A stretch of DNA of 64,000 bases, taken from the NCBI RefSeq assembly GCF_003265705.1, contig NW_020312859.1:4538770-4602769 (forward strand), read 5' to 3'. The notes below the pieces were generated by a model. The model did not search any database, was not told the DNA's origin, and saw nothing but the letters and a program-made list of their open reading frames with translations. The stretch comes from Callorhinus ursinus (Eukaryota > Chordata > Mammalia > Carnivora > Otariidae). Position numbers and translations under genes: made by a program. Positions 36,946 to 48,342 of this stretch are shown here, piece after piece. The first letter of the stretch is position 1. Each line of letters begins with the position of its first letter.

Positions 36946-38734
36946 TACAGGTGGGCATCTGTATAGAGAAAGGAGCCGGTACAGGGAATCAAGAATTCTC
37001 TTCTCTGGTGCTGATACTTGCTTGTTCTCTTGATGTGGGGAAGTAGTTGTTTCTCATTTTACTCTGGAGTTGCCCCTGTTGGCTTTACAGCTTTTGGAAC
37101 TTGTGTCTCTTTTGGTGTACATTTCAGCATGAAGATAATCAATTTTATCTCATAAGAGCCAAAGTAGGATCTCTGCCAGCTTACTTCACTAAGTAAGGTC
37201 CGTATGGGGGCCAGAAACACACCCCTATTTTCCTACGATGATGACAGTGACTGGCGTGTGAAGTCATTCATGTTGTGTTGTTACATGCTGATGGCACATC
37301 TGAATATATCACTTCGATGCAGATATGGGGCTTAGGTAGAAGATGGATGTTTGGTGAGACGGAGCATCAGGATCTGAACAACTCTGTATTCTTGTGTGGA
37401 AGGCTAGAACAGCCTGGGAGAAACAAATCCATTTCTAACTTTCACTTTATAAAAAGTTCCATATTTTCTTAGATCAGACAAAATATATTGAGTGCCAAAA
37501 TGCTGCAGCTATATGGGCATCTCACTCAGCTGGGTTGGAATCTGTATGCATTGTCCCCCGGGCCAGTTTTGATTATGTTCTTTTTCCTTTTATTGCAGTC
37601 AGCAAATCTGAATTTGCTATTGTGGGGAGAGCAGGAAGAGGAGGAAAAAAAAATGAAGGTTTTTAACCTTCAGAAAGTTCAGAGGTTCAGTCTGAATAAG
37701 CACAAAAACTTTCAGTGTGCCTCTGAATTCCTTGAAGTTGCAAAACTGCTCAGAATCCCAAGAGAACTACCTTGCACACGGAATCCGGGACCTGCTTTAT
37801 AGCTAAAAGGCAGAGCAGAAATTATGAGAGAGGAGCAGAATTAGAGAGGTGGGGAGAGGAATCAATGTACAAAAAGGAGTTTGGTCCCACTCCAGGCTAA
37901 GTTTTAGCCTATTGTTCAGTTTCTTCAATTCCAAGCCATCTGCTTCCCATGGCTCTCAGGTAACGTCTCCCCTGCCAGGACACCCTGTTCCTGCTTAATC
38001 GAAATTAGTTTCCAAGAATAGTTGTCCAGAGCAGTTTCCAATGGCAGGAATGGTTTGAAAGTCACAGTAGGAGTTGAAGCTTCGGGATGTAGATGTCAAC
38101 ACACAAGCCAGATGTTCAAAGGAATCACATTGTCTACGACTGCCTTCATTGGCCTCTGCAACTCAGAAATGGCTCCTTTGAAACTGGCATCATCTCTCCA
38201 TTAGGGACCTGTAATACTGCAAGTGTGAAGGGAAACAATCCCTTCTATTCAGGTTTAGAGTAATGTGTTTCCCAGGCTTAATTATACCACAGGTATATAA
38301 ATTACAGAAACATGTTAATGCTCCCATGATTAAAATTATAGAGTGCCTAATTGAAAAAGCATAAACTGAATTGAAGAATTCCTAATTATAGTTTGCTTTG
38401 AGGTGTTAATTTCCCTCATAACGAATGCATAATTTCTTGGAACCTAAAAAGGTGGCCTCTTGCATCAGCACGTAGGATGCAGGCAGATGGGAGCGGGTTG
38501 TCATCTTTCAGTGCAGGAAGTTGACAAGGGAGGTTTGGTTCAGTGGGAGAACCTTGGAAGGGAGCTTGGGAAGGAGGCGTAATTGGTAAAGATGCCAAGT
38601 CAAAGTTCTGCCTGGTGGGCATCAGGACAAAGGGCAGATGAGGAACCCTTAGAAAACTTTCTCCACCTGCCTTTTTCTTCTCTCTCCAGAGTCTCAATCT
38701 TTACCCCATTTGGTTTTGATAATTTTTGTGCCTG

Positions 38735-38905
38735 TGTCCTGGACCCGCAGTATGATCTGGGAATCTGTTAGAAATGCAGATGTTCAGGCCCTGCCCCCTG
38801 ACCAACTGAATCAGGAACTCTGGGGCTAGAGCCTAGCCGTCTGGGTTTTAACAAGGCCTCCAAGGGATTCTGATGCATGCTAAACTTTGAGAAGCATAGT
38901 TCTAA
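38735..38905 (+). mobile_element. MER20-like hAT MITE
   Basis: GTTAGAAATGCAGATGTTCA, GGCCCTGCCCCCTGACCAAC, GATTCTGATGCATGCTAAAC, TTTGAGAAGCATAGTTCT. Same family order as at 15300. Confidence 0.75.
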
Positions 38906-38934
38906 GGAGTGAGTCACAGAGTGCCAAAGTCACA

Positions 38935-39135
38935 TCTAGCTGAGCTTTGTTGAACTCCTCCTACTCTGGATCAGAACCCATGATTAGCAACTTCCCAAGC
39001 ATCATTTCATTTTATACTCATAACATCCCACTGAAGCAGGAAAAATGTATCCCGCTTCCCAGGTGAGAAAACGAAGATCCACAGAAGCTGGCTTGTCCAG
39101 CTCATGGCATCTTTGAGAGCTGTAGGCCTTGTCTG
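38935..39135 (-). mobile_element. MIR, antisense, diverged
   Basis: TCATAACATCCCACTGAAGC, CAGGTGAGAAAACGAAGATC. Confidence 0.55.
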
Positions 39136-39615
39136 TAGGTTCAGCTGGAGACTCAGATGCACTATGTTGTCCATTTTTTTTCATTGTCGTCACCTTGCTT
39201 TATCAATATTTTGCTAATAAATGGGTTTTCTGAGCATTGTGAAGCTGGAGACTGAGCCAGTCCTGAGAATGAATTCCAGGTGCGTTATGCCTTTGCTAAT
39301 GCTGAGTCCGACTGCAGGACAAGGGAGAGGCCCCCTACATACCTATAGTAATTGCTATTAATGGCATAGATTGTTAGTGTACTCCTTCCTGAACAGTGAT
39401 GTGAATTCTAAACATCAAGTCCAGAGCTCAAAACAAACTCTGAGTTTTGGAAGAAATACCCCTTCCATAGTGACCCAGGCAGCTCTAAGCCCCCCATTAG
39501 ATACCTTAGGGGCAGAGGAACCTGCTGTAAGGCACACCATATCTCCATCTCCTCTGTTTGGACATCTTGGTTTTCTCAGGTTTATGTTTCCTAGTCTAAA
39601 CACATCAGGGCGCAT

Positions 39616-39662
<47 letters not shown>
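39616..39662 (+). repeat. (CT)n microsatellite
   Basis: About 23 pure CT units followed by CGATCTCTCAGTCTCTCT. It marks roughly where the repeat landscape becomes L1-rich. Confidence 0.97.
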
Positions 39663-39666
<4 letters not shown>

Positions 39667-39724
39667 CTCTCAGTCTCTCTATGCATGTATGTGTATATTT
39701 ATGTGGGGTAGCTTTTAGCCAGTC

Positions 39725-39940
39725 CATAGCCATCTGAAACAATAAACTTATGTTCTTGCCTATAGCATTCAACCAAACTTTTGCATAATACTTAGACATT
39801 CCTATATGGTTGAAAATTTGGGTCATTTCCAGTTATAAATAACCCAGAAATAAACATTCATGTTTTTCTTTTGATATTGTATCTTTAAATAGGAAAAATT
39901 CCCAGGAGTGGAATTACTGAAATGAATAAAATCTAACTAA
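39725..39940 (-). mobile_element. Old L1-like fragment, antisense
   Basis: GGGTCATTTCCAGTTATAAA, AACCCAGAAATAAACATTCA and CCCAGGAGTGGAATTACTGA are typical of an antisense L1 3' region. Diverged. Confidence 0.55.
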
Positions 39941-40404
39941 AATGTATTGAGTACCTACTCTTATATTCCAGGCACTGACAGCCAATTCATATATATTAAC
40001 CTTTTTCATTCTTTAATTAAAAAGAATGTCAAAGTAACAAGTGTACATAGTTAGGAAATCAGATAGTCAAAGACCATTCCCTCCCCCACCTTTTAAAGCC
40101 CCACTCCTGTGACCCAAAGGCAGCCACATTGTAATTCTTTATTTCTTCTGGGTATTGGCATTGTCACTACATAATGTGCTGTTGTAAAATCATTGATTAT
40201 AGACATTATCTATTTACTTCCTGTTATTATAGATGAAACTTTGGCTGTTTTAAATCATCCAGTACTTCCCTTCCAGCTTCCCAATGTAGTTATACCACAA
40301 TTTTTAGTTAAATAAATACACAATGGCTAATTTCATAATTCTATAAAAGTAGTGCACTTCAATGCCAAGTGGTATATACTATTTTTGTTATAGTATTGTA
40401 TAAT

Positions 40405-40655
40405 TAACTCAAAGCTTACTATGTACTAGATACTATTTTCAGTTCTTTACATATATTAACTCAGTTAATTCTCATCCAAACCCTTTAAGGTAAGAATAGC
40501 ATGACCCCTATTTTAAGATGTGCAAACTGAAACACTGAGAGATTAGGTAACTTGCCCAAGTTCAAGCAGCTAGTGTGTTGCTGATCTGGGATTTGAACAT
40601 AACAGTCTGGCTCCAAAGTCTGAACTCTTAACCACTATGCTGTATTACCTGTCAT
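40405..40655 (-). mobile_element. MIR, nearly complete, antisense
   Basis: TTACTATGTACTAGATACTA, CATATATTAACTCAGTTAAT, GATTAGGTAACTTGCCCAAG, AACAGTCTGGCTCCAAAGTC, TGAACTCTTAACCACTATGC: nearly the whole MIR consensus order in complement. Confidence 0.92.
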
Positions 40656-41127
40656 GACTTTTCCTGTCTTGTGTATTTTTTTAATTCATCCTAGAATGTA
40701 CAATTATTCTATTTTATTCAAGCAATATCTGCATTGTGCTATTCATATGTTTTTCCTGTCACAGAGCCCTATCATTTCAGGTTTACTCTTACATATTCTT
40801 TTTTGTTTCATTTTTTATTTCTTTTTTTTTTTTGGTCTTCTCATTCTATTTTCTAGAAAAATAACCCTTGTATAGCAATTGTTTAAAATTTGAGCAATTA
40901 CAATTTTTTTTCTTTTAAGAGCTATTTATGGTTCTCTGAATTTGTCTTCCTCATATCATCACTTCTTGTTTATAGAAACAATCACTTCTCAAACTTTTCT
41001 GAGGATATTATTTTGATTAGGGGAGAGAGAGAGTCTTTGCTGACTGCTGTATTATCTCCATTTCCTCTGGAATCATTTTTTTGCCATTTGAATTGACTAC
41101 TCTCTTTTATATTGGTGCATTTCTCAC

Positions 41128-43078
41128 CTAACCAACAAGGCTTGTAGTCATACTTAAAAGTAAGGTATTGTAATCATAAAGAGAAATTAAGAAAACAATT
41201 CCATTTGCATCTGCATAAAAATAACATGAAACACCTAGGAATAAATTCAGCCAAGGAGGTGAAATGTCTGTATGCTGAAAATGATGACATTGTTGGAAGA
41301 AATTGAAGAAAACAAAAAAGAAATGTGTAGATATTCTGTGCTCATGGATTGGAAGAATTAATATTGCTAAATTGTCCATACTGCCCAAAACATTCCACAG
41401 ATTCAGTGCAATCCCTATAAAAATTCCAATGACATTTTTCACAGAAATAGAAGGAATAATCCTAAAATTTGTAGGAACCATAACACACCCTGAATAGCTA
41501 AAGCAATCTTGAGAAAGAAAAACAAATCTGGAGGCATCACACTCCCTGATTTTAAAGCATATTCCAAAGCTATAGTAATCAAAACAGTCAGGTATTGGCA
41601 TAAGAACAGACACATAGATCAATGGAACAGAACAGAGATCCCAGAAATAAACCCATAATTATATGGTCAATTTATGACAAAGGAGATAAGAACATACAGT
41701 GGGAAAAGAACAGACTCTTGAATAAATGCTGTTGGGAAAACTGGACAGCCACATGCAAACAAATGCAAAACAAAAACTAGATTGGTATCTTAGACTATAC
41801 ACAAAAACTAACTCAAAATGGACTAAAGACTTGGATAAAAGACCTGAAGCCATAAAACTCCTAGAAGAAGACACAGGTGACAAGCTTCTTGAAATTGGTC
41901 TTGGTTATGATTTTTTGGATCTGACTCTAAAAGCAAAGGCAATAAAGGCAAAAATAAGCAAGTGGGACTACATCAAACAAAAGCTTTTGCATAGCAAAGA
42001 TGGTTTCCATCAAGAAAATGAAAAAGCATGCCACTGCATGGGAAAAAATATTTGTAAATCATATATCCAATAAGGGGTTAATATCCAAAATATATAAAGA
42101 ACTCCTACAAATCAATAGCAAAGATTAAAAAGTGGGCAGAAGACCTGAGTAGAAGTTCCAAAGAAGACATACAGATGGCCAATAGGCACATGAAGAAATG
42201 CTCAACATCACTAATCATCAGGGAAATGCACATCAAAACCACAATGAGATACTACCTCATCCTATTAAAATGGCTATTATCAAAAAAGACAAAAAATAAC
42301 AAGTATTGGCAAAGATATGGAGAAAAAGAGACCCCTGTGCACTGTTGGTGGGAATGTAAATTGATATAGTCACTTTAGAAAACAATATGAATATTCCTCC
42401 AAAAATTAAAAATAGAACTGCCATATGATTTAGCAATTCCACTACTGACTATCCAAAGAAAATTAAAACACTAAGAAGATATGTTTGTTTCAGCATTATT
42501 TACAATAGCCAAGATATAGAAACAACCTAAGTGTCCATCAGTGGATGAATGGATAAAGATGTGGTGTATGTATGCAACAGAATAGTACTTGGCCCTGAAA
42601 AAGAATGAAGTCTTGCCATTTGCATCAAGGTTAGACTTGAGGGAATTATGGTAAGTGAAATAAGTCAGACAGAGAAAGGCAAATATTGTATGATTTCACT
42701 TATCTAGAAAATGAACAAAAAAAAACTCATAGATGCAGAGAACAGAGCAATGGTTACTCGAGGGAAGGGGGACAAAGTAAGTGAAGAGGGTCAAGAGATA
42801 CAGACTTCCAATTATAAAATAAAAAAGTCATGGAGAAATAATGTACAGCATGGTTATTATAGTCAATAATTTTGTAGTGCACACTTGGAAGTTACCAAGA
42901 GAGCAAATCCTAAAAATTCCCATCACAAGGGGAAAAAAAATGTATAGCTTTGTATAGTGATGGAAGGTAACTAGACTTATTGTGGTGGTCATTTCACAGT
43001 GTATACAAATATCAAATCATTATGTTATACACCTGAAACTAATATGTTATATGTTGATGAAACCACAATAAAAAAAGT
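41128..43078 (+). mobile_element. LINE-1 (L1M/L1MA-like), ORF2 3' third plus 3' UTR
   Basis: Sense L1: AAATTGTCCATACTGCCCAA, TGGAACAGAACAGAGATCCC, AAATGCACATCAAAACCACA, then a 3' UTR (CACCTGAAACTAATATGTTA) ending in ACAATAAAAAAAG at about 43077. Many substitutions mark it as older than the caniform L1 3' ends. The 5' end is truncated near 41128. Confidence 0.9.
41300..42720 (+). pseudogene. L1 ORF2 C-terminal remnant, frames broken
   Basis: Pieces of ORF2p are readable in separate frames: 41726-42073 (with KLDWYLRLYTKTNSKWTKDL and AIKLLEEDTGDKLLE) and 42175-42369 (ending [10 protein letters not shown], the cysteine motif). Stops and frameshifts separate them; no domain is complete. Confidence 0.85.
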
Positions 43079-43794
43079 AATTCCAACCACCATGTGCTAT
43101 CTGTGATAAGGGTAACCATTTTAAGACATGCACATGGTGTCCTGCTGTGTGCACTTCTTCGATGGTGTACAACTAGGTATCTGTGTCAGGAGACTTTCCT
43201 TGTGAATGAATTACTCCAGTGACCATATAATTGATTCCAAGTTGGAACACTTTGAGAATGAAGGGTGTCAAATAAATACTGCAGGACTATAAGCATTAAC
43301 CTGGACTCTTGTGGGCCAACTGGGAAATATGGTCACCCTGTCCATAATCTGCTTGAGATACTGCAATTTCCTATAGTAATGATACAAAATTAAGTGATGC
43401 GTTATTAGTTATATCAATCTGTATTTGCCTTTTGCTTTCTCACCATAGCTTCCAGTAGCCTTCAGTTTTATTCTTCTATTCTCAATGCCTCTTCTATGTT
43501 TTTTCTGAAGTGAAAAGGTCCAAAATCTAATTATCTTTGGAAATTCAGACATCTGACAATATAGGATTTAAGGTAATATCCTGATAAAACTAAAAAGTGG
43601 TTATTTATACAATGTAGGATACATTTTTTTTATTTTAAGGTGTAACATTTAATTTATACATGTCAAGGCCAGTTAATTTTCAGGGTGTTTTTCCTTTTTC
43701 TTTTCTTTTTCTTTCTTTTTTCTTTCATAAGAAAAGTTGGAATGTTATAAAATGAAAAACTTTGGCTGTTAGTTGGGAAACCTGTCCATTTTTT

Positions 43795-44445
43795 TATTTT
43801 CTCCACTTTTATTGAGAAATAATTGACATACATCACTATATTAAGGTGTACAGCATGGTGGTTTGGTTTACACCTGCTGTGAAATGATCACAACTATAGG
43901 ATCAGGATACATTTATCTTCTCATAGATACAATAAAAAGAAAAGAAAAAATTCTCCCTGTTGTGAAAACTCTTAAGATCTACTCTCTTTACAACTTTCCT
44001 ATATGTCACACAGTACTGTTAGCTGTGGTCCTCATGCTATCCGTACATCCCTGCAAGTCTGTACCTTTTGACCACCTTTCTCCAATAGCCCCTCTTCCTT
44101 ACCCCCCTGCCTCTGGAAACCACATGTCTGATCTCATTTTCTATGAGTTCTGTGTCTGTTTTTTATTAGATTCCACATGTTACTGAGATCGTGTAGTATT
44201 TGTATTTCTTTGTTTGACTTATTTCATTGAGCATAATGCTTCCAAGGTCCATCCATGTTGTCATAAATGGTAGGATTTCCTCATTTTTTATGGCTGATAA
44301 TATCCCATTGTATGTATAGACCACAATTTCTTTACCCATTCGTCCACTGATGGCCACTTAGGTTGTTTCCATGTCTTGGCTACTGTAAATAATGCCATGA
44401 ACATTGGGGGGCAGATATCTTTTTGAGCTAGTGTTTCTGTTTCCT
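43795..44445 (-). mobile_element. L1M fragment (3' UTR and ORF2 end), antisense
   Basis: CTCCACTTTTATTGAGAAAT, ATTGACATACATCACTATAT, GACTTATTTCATTGAGCATA, TCCATCCATGTTGTCATAAA, ATGGCTGATAATATCCCATT: the complement of an L1 3' end. It faces the sense L1 ending at 43078 across 0.7 kb. Confidence 0.88.
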
Positions 44446-45199
44446 TTGAAAACCTGTCAAAATTAATACAGGATTGTCTAACTCTCAGTTGAAAAAGCAG
44501 AAGGGAGAAGTTTTGCTATTTTTCCTTCTGACTAAATGAGTAAATAAGAAATGTTCACAACATAATGTTAAGTGAAAAAAACATATAAAACTACACATAA
44601 TACAATTTTAATTCTGTATTGAAAGTGTATATAAAGAATGATTAAAAGACTAGAAGAAACCTAAAAAAGATAAAATACAAAAATAAAAGTAAGATGTAGA
44701 AATTGACTGGAAGTGCCGTGTTTTGGGGAGTAAAGACATTCAGATTCTCCAGAGATGGAACTTCTTCTCTTCTGCCTAAAGGGTGAGAATAGAGAGTAGA
44801 CAGATAGAGGCCCATGTCCAAGAGTTTGATGGATTCATATGCAGACTTTTGATCAACACCCCTGGTTTCAGCCCCACATTTCACTTCCACACTCCCCATA
44901 CTTTCCTGCTCCAAGATCAGAGTCTTGTTTGCAATCCATTGCCAAGTGAACTCCCCTGACTCACATTTCTTTACAGTTTGGTTTTCTTTATCTTCCCACT
45001 CTAGACACCCATTCTCAGGCCATTTTTAATTTTCCGGAATTTTGTTGAAACTTCTCAACCACTAAAGGCCCCTCTCCTGTTCTTTCTTTCCTTGTGGATT
45101 TATATGCTTTTTCTTCTTTTCCTGTCATTTTAGTGGAATTTCAGTAGAAAGGAGAGATAAATGGAGTACATTAAATCTTCCACTTTTAACTAGAAGTTC

Positions 45200-45365
45200 A
45201 CTTACATAATTATCTCATCCAGTTTTCACAGTAATCATTTATTGTCCTTGGATTTTTAAATATCATTTAAATCTTTGAAGGAAGTTCACACAGCTAGTGA
45301 GTTTCAAAGCCAAAATTCAGATTTAATGCAGAATTTAGAATCTGTGCTCTTTGTACTCCTGAGTC
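45200..45365 (-). mobile_element. MIR fragment, antisense
   Basis: ATCTCATCCAGTTTTCACAG, AAGTTCACACAGCTAGTGAG, TAGAATCTGTGCTCTTTGTA. Confidence 0.6.
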
Positions 45366-45369
45366 ATAA

Positions 45370-45655
45370 AAGTGTTTGTGAGTCTTGAAATTCTTCACCA
45401 AATTATTTCCTCAATTTGATGAATCAATTTACAGTGCTACTGGAATGATATAATCCTCCCAGTTTCGCCACAACTTCACTGAGATGGCATGTTATAATTT
45501 ACATTTACTTCGATAATTTAATGGGTTTTAAATGGAAGGATATTTTCATTTTGATTTGCATTTCTTGGATTAATGGCAAAACATAATTTTTTCCTGTGTG
45601 TTTTTATACTATTGACACTCCTTTTTGTAAGTTGTCCTTTTAACATCTTTTTACC
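45370..45655 (-). mobile_element. Old L1-like fragment, antisense
   Basis: TCCTCCCAGTTTCGCCACAA, CATTTTGATTTGCATTTCTT and TTGTAAGTTGTCCTTTTAAC match the order of antisense L1 ORF2-end sequence. It borders the MER5A-like element at 45661. Confidence 0.55.
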
Positions 45656-45660
45656 TATGG

Positions 45661-45880
45661 CAGTGGTTCTCAACCAGAGTTAATTTGTTCCCAAGAGACA
45701 ATGACTGGAGATATTTTTGGTTGTTACAACTTGGCGGGCGGGGGGGGTGCTGCTTCTGGCTTCTAGTTAGTGAGTAGAGGCCAGGGATCCTGTTAAATAT
45801 ACTGCAATGTACAGGACAGCCCTCCACAACACAGACCATTTAGCCAAAATGTCAAAAGCGCCAACATTGAGAAATGCTGA
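45661..45880 (+). mobile_element. MER5A-like hAT-Charlie MITE
   Basis: CAGTGGTTCTCAACCAGAGT at one end and ACATTGAGAAATGCTG at the other (inverted termini), with internal GGAGATATTTTTGGTTGTTA, AGTAGAGGCCAGGGATCCTG and ACAGGACAGCCCTCCACAAC as in MER5A. Non-autonomous, no coding capacity. Confidence 0.88.
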
Positions 45881-45979
45881 CTTGGGAGGATCTTGATAGA
45901 TTCCTTATTTTTTTTTAATTTTTTTGAAAATTTATGATTAGTTCAAAGATTCCCAACCTTTTTGGAATCAAGGCCCCCC

Positions 45980-46195
45980 TTTTTTTAATTATGTTATGTT
46001 ACTCACCATACATTACATCATTAGTTTTTGATGTAGTGTTCCATGATTCATTGTTTGTGCATAACACCCAGTGCTCCATGCAATATGTGCCGTCCTTAAT
46101 ACCCATCACCCATAACCCATCCCCCTACCACCCTCCCCTCTAAAACCCTCAGTTTGTTTCTCAGAGTCCATAGTCTCTCATGGCTCATCTCCCTT
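45980..46195 (-). mobile_element. Caniform LINE-1 3' end, antisense
   Basis: TTTTTTTAATTATGTTATGT, ACTCACCATACATTACATCA, AACACCCAGTGCTCCATGCA, CCCTCAGTTTGTTTCTCAGA, TCTCTCATGGCTCATCTCC. 5' truncated inside UTR module two. No clear target duplication found. Confidence 0.93.
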
Positions 46196-47206
46196 TACAT
46201 TATTAAAAAATAATGAAGGTCCCAAATAGCTTTTGTTCATGTGAGTTTTGTCTATCAATATTTACTGTATTAGAAATTAAAGCCACATTTTAAGAACATA
46301 ATTCATTTCAAAATAGTAATAAAATTATTACATATTAATGTAAATAACAGATTTATATTTTCCAGAGCAATAAAATTAGGGAGAAGAGACACATTGTTTC
46401 ACATTTTTACAAATATTTTTAATGCCTGGCTTAATAGAAGATCATTGGATTCTCCCATCTGTTTCTGCACTTAATCTTTTGTCATGAATTGGTTTGGTTG
46501 AAATATGTTAAGGAAATCCAGCCTCACACAGATATGTAATGGAAAAGGGGGGAGTAGTTCAATAACCTTTTAAAGTAATTATGGATATTCTTTGATATAA
46601 TACCAAAACTCAGAGAGTGGGAGTTTCCTCAAGTTTCGTTGCAATGTAACTGTATCAGTGAAGTTTTCCTATTCTGTTATATTAAAATATATCAGTTATA
46701 TGTTGCATTTTGAGTGGATCTTTTATCCTTGATGTTTTCTGCTTGATTTTGTAACATTATGCATTGGTCCTTTGTAAAACTTCACCAAATTATAAAAATC
46801 TTCCAAATGTTGACACATCTCATTACACAGTATCAAAATAATCACATTTGCTAATATCACCACTGGGGTCTCATCAGTAAGTTTAAAAGTACTGGGAATC
46901 TGTCAAATTCACAGTGACAGATAACAAGTTTTCCAAATTCTAATTTTCATATGAAAGCTCAGTTATGAATGAATACTGTCGGTCTTCTTAAGTGACAGAT
47001 AAATTTCATTTATTTTGGAGAAAATGTTTGCCAAATATCCAAATATGAATAACCACAATTTGTCAGTCACTCATTTAAGAAAAAAAGAAAATGGTGCTTC
47101 ATTTAAAATGTGGCTACTCTACCATGCAACTTGATCACAGAAATGTTTTTCCTTAGAACACATAGAACTTCAGTAAGCAGGAGAAATGATTTATAAAAAC
47201 TTCCTG

Positions 47207-47587
47207 TTGTGGGAAATCCAAATCAAAACCTCAATGAGATACCACCTCACACAAGTCAGAATGGCTAGAATTAACAAGTCAGGAAATGACAGATGTTGGC
47301 GGGGCTGCGGAGAAAGGGGAACCCTCCTACACTGTTGGTGGGAATGCAAGCTGGTGCAACCACTCTGGAAAACAGTATGGAGGTTCCTCAGAAAGTTGAA
47401 AATAGAGCTACCGTACGATCCAGCAATTGCACTACTGGGTATTTACCCCAAAGATACAAATGTAGGGATCCGAAGGGGTACATGCTCCCCGATGTTTATA
47501 GCAGCAATGTCCACATTAGCCAAACTGTGGAAAGAGCCAAGATGTCCATCGACAGATGAATGGATAAAGAAGATGTGTGTGTGTGTG

Positions 47588-47629
<42 letters not shown>

Positions 47630-47870
47630 GGAATATTATGCAGCCATCAAAAGGAATGAGATCTTGCCATTTGCAACGACATGGATGGAACTGGAGGGTG
47701 TTATGCTGAGTGAAATAAGTCAATCAGAGAAAGACATGTATCATGTGACCTCACTGATACGAGGAATTCTTAATCTCAGGAAACAAACTGAGGGTTGCTG
47801 GAGTGGGGGTGGGTTGGGAGGGATGGGGTGGCTGGGTGATAGACATTGGGGAGGGTATGTGCTATGGTGA
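47207..47870 (+). pseudogene. L1 ORF2 C-terminal fragment (reverse-transcriptase protein remnant)
   Basis: The open frame reads the end of L1 ORF2p, with the cysteine-rich motif region ([20 protein letters not shown]) followed by [15 protein letters not shown] and, in another frame after the microsatellite, MEYYAAIKRNEILPF. The reverse-transcriptase and endonuclease domains are absent, so it is non-functional. The TG/CA expansion shifts the frame and inserts a THTHTH run. Confidence 0.88.
47574..47627. repeat. (TG)n-TA-(CA)n palindromic microsatellite inside L1 ORF2
   Basis: TG repeat (47574-47588), central TAT, then CA repeat to 47627. The two arms are complementary. The position corresponds to a short natural TGTG...ACAC motif of L1 ORF2. 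Confidence 0.97.
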
Positions 47871-48174
47871 GCACTGTGAATTGTGTAAGACTATTTAATC
47901 ACAGATCTGTACGTCTGAAACAAATAATGCAATATATGTTAAGGAAAAAAAAAAGATAGCAGGAGGGGAAGAATGAAGGGGGGGAAATCGGAGGGGGAGA
48001 CGAACCATGAGAGATGATGGACTCTGAAAAACAAACTGAGGGTTCTAGAGGGGAGGGGGGTGGGGGGGTGGGTTAGCCTGGTGATGGGTATTAAAGAGGG
48101 CACATTCTGCGTGGAGCACAGGGTGTTATGCACAAACAATGAATCATGGAACACTATATCAAAAACTAATGATG

Positions 48175-48225
48175 AACAGGGCGCCTGGATGGCTCAGTTG
48201 GTTAAGCAGCTCCCTCCAGCTCAGG
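48175..48225 (+). mobile_element. Tail-less Can-SINE head inserted into an L1 3' UTR
   Basis: Only the first ~47 bases of a Can-SINE (GGGCGCCTGGATGGCTCAGT through CCAGCTCAGG) are present, preceded by four extra bases (AACA) and with no poly-A. The insert interrupts the L1 3' UTR and is flanked by the perfect 16-bp duplication TCAAAAACTAATGATG (48159-48174 and 48226-48241). The uninterrupted L1 sequence elsewhere in the window (around 23000) has this stretch once. Confidence 0.9.
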
Positions 48226-48342
48226 TCAAAAACTAATGATGTAATGTATGGTGATTAACATAACAATAAAAAATTTTTTAAAAACTAACTGTTGTGTCAC
48301 ATGAACAAAAAAAAGATATGCACTCAAAAAAAAAAACGGGCA

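Larger units (their letters stand above)
47205..48285 (+). mobile_element. LINE-1 (caniform), ORF2 3' end plus two-module 3' UTR
   Basis: Begins inside ORF2 (GAAATCCAAATCAAAACCTC) and includes the C-terminal region and 3' UTR. The first UTR module ends ACAAATAATGCAATATATGT plus an A-run at about 47943. A second module starts GATAGCAGGAGGGGAAGAAT and ends at TGATTAACATAACAATAAAA. Internal damage: an expanded TG/CA palindrome at 47574-47627 and a SINE head at 48175-48225. It is 5' truncated. Confidence 0.9.

Noticed and set aside
41300..42720. L1 ORF2 fragment as an active reverse transcriptase gene
   Set aside because: Only the C-terminal part is present and it is broken by stops and frameshifts.
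47577..47870. Frame starting MCVCIHTHTH as a peptide gene
   Set aside because: It is TG/CA microsatellite translated together with the L1 ORF2 end.
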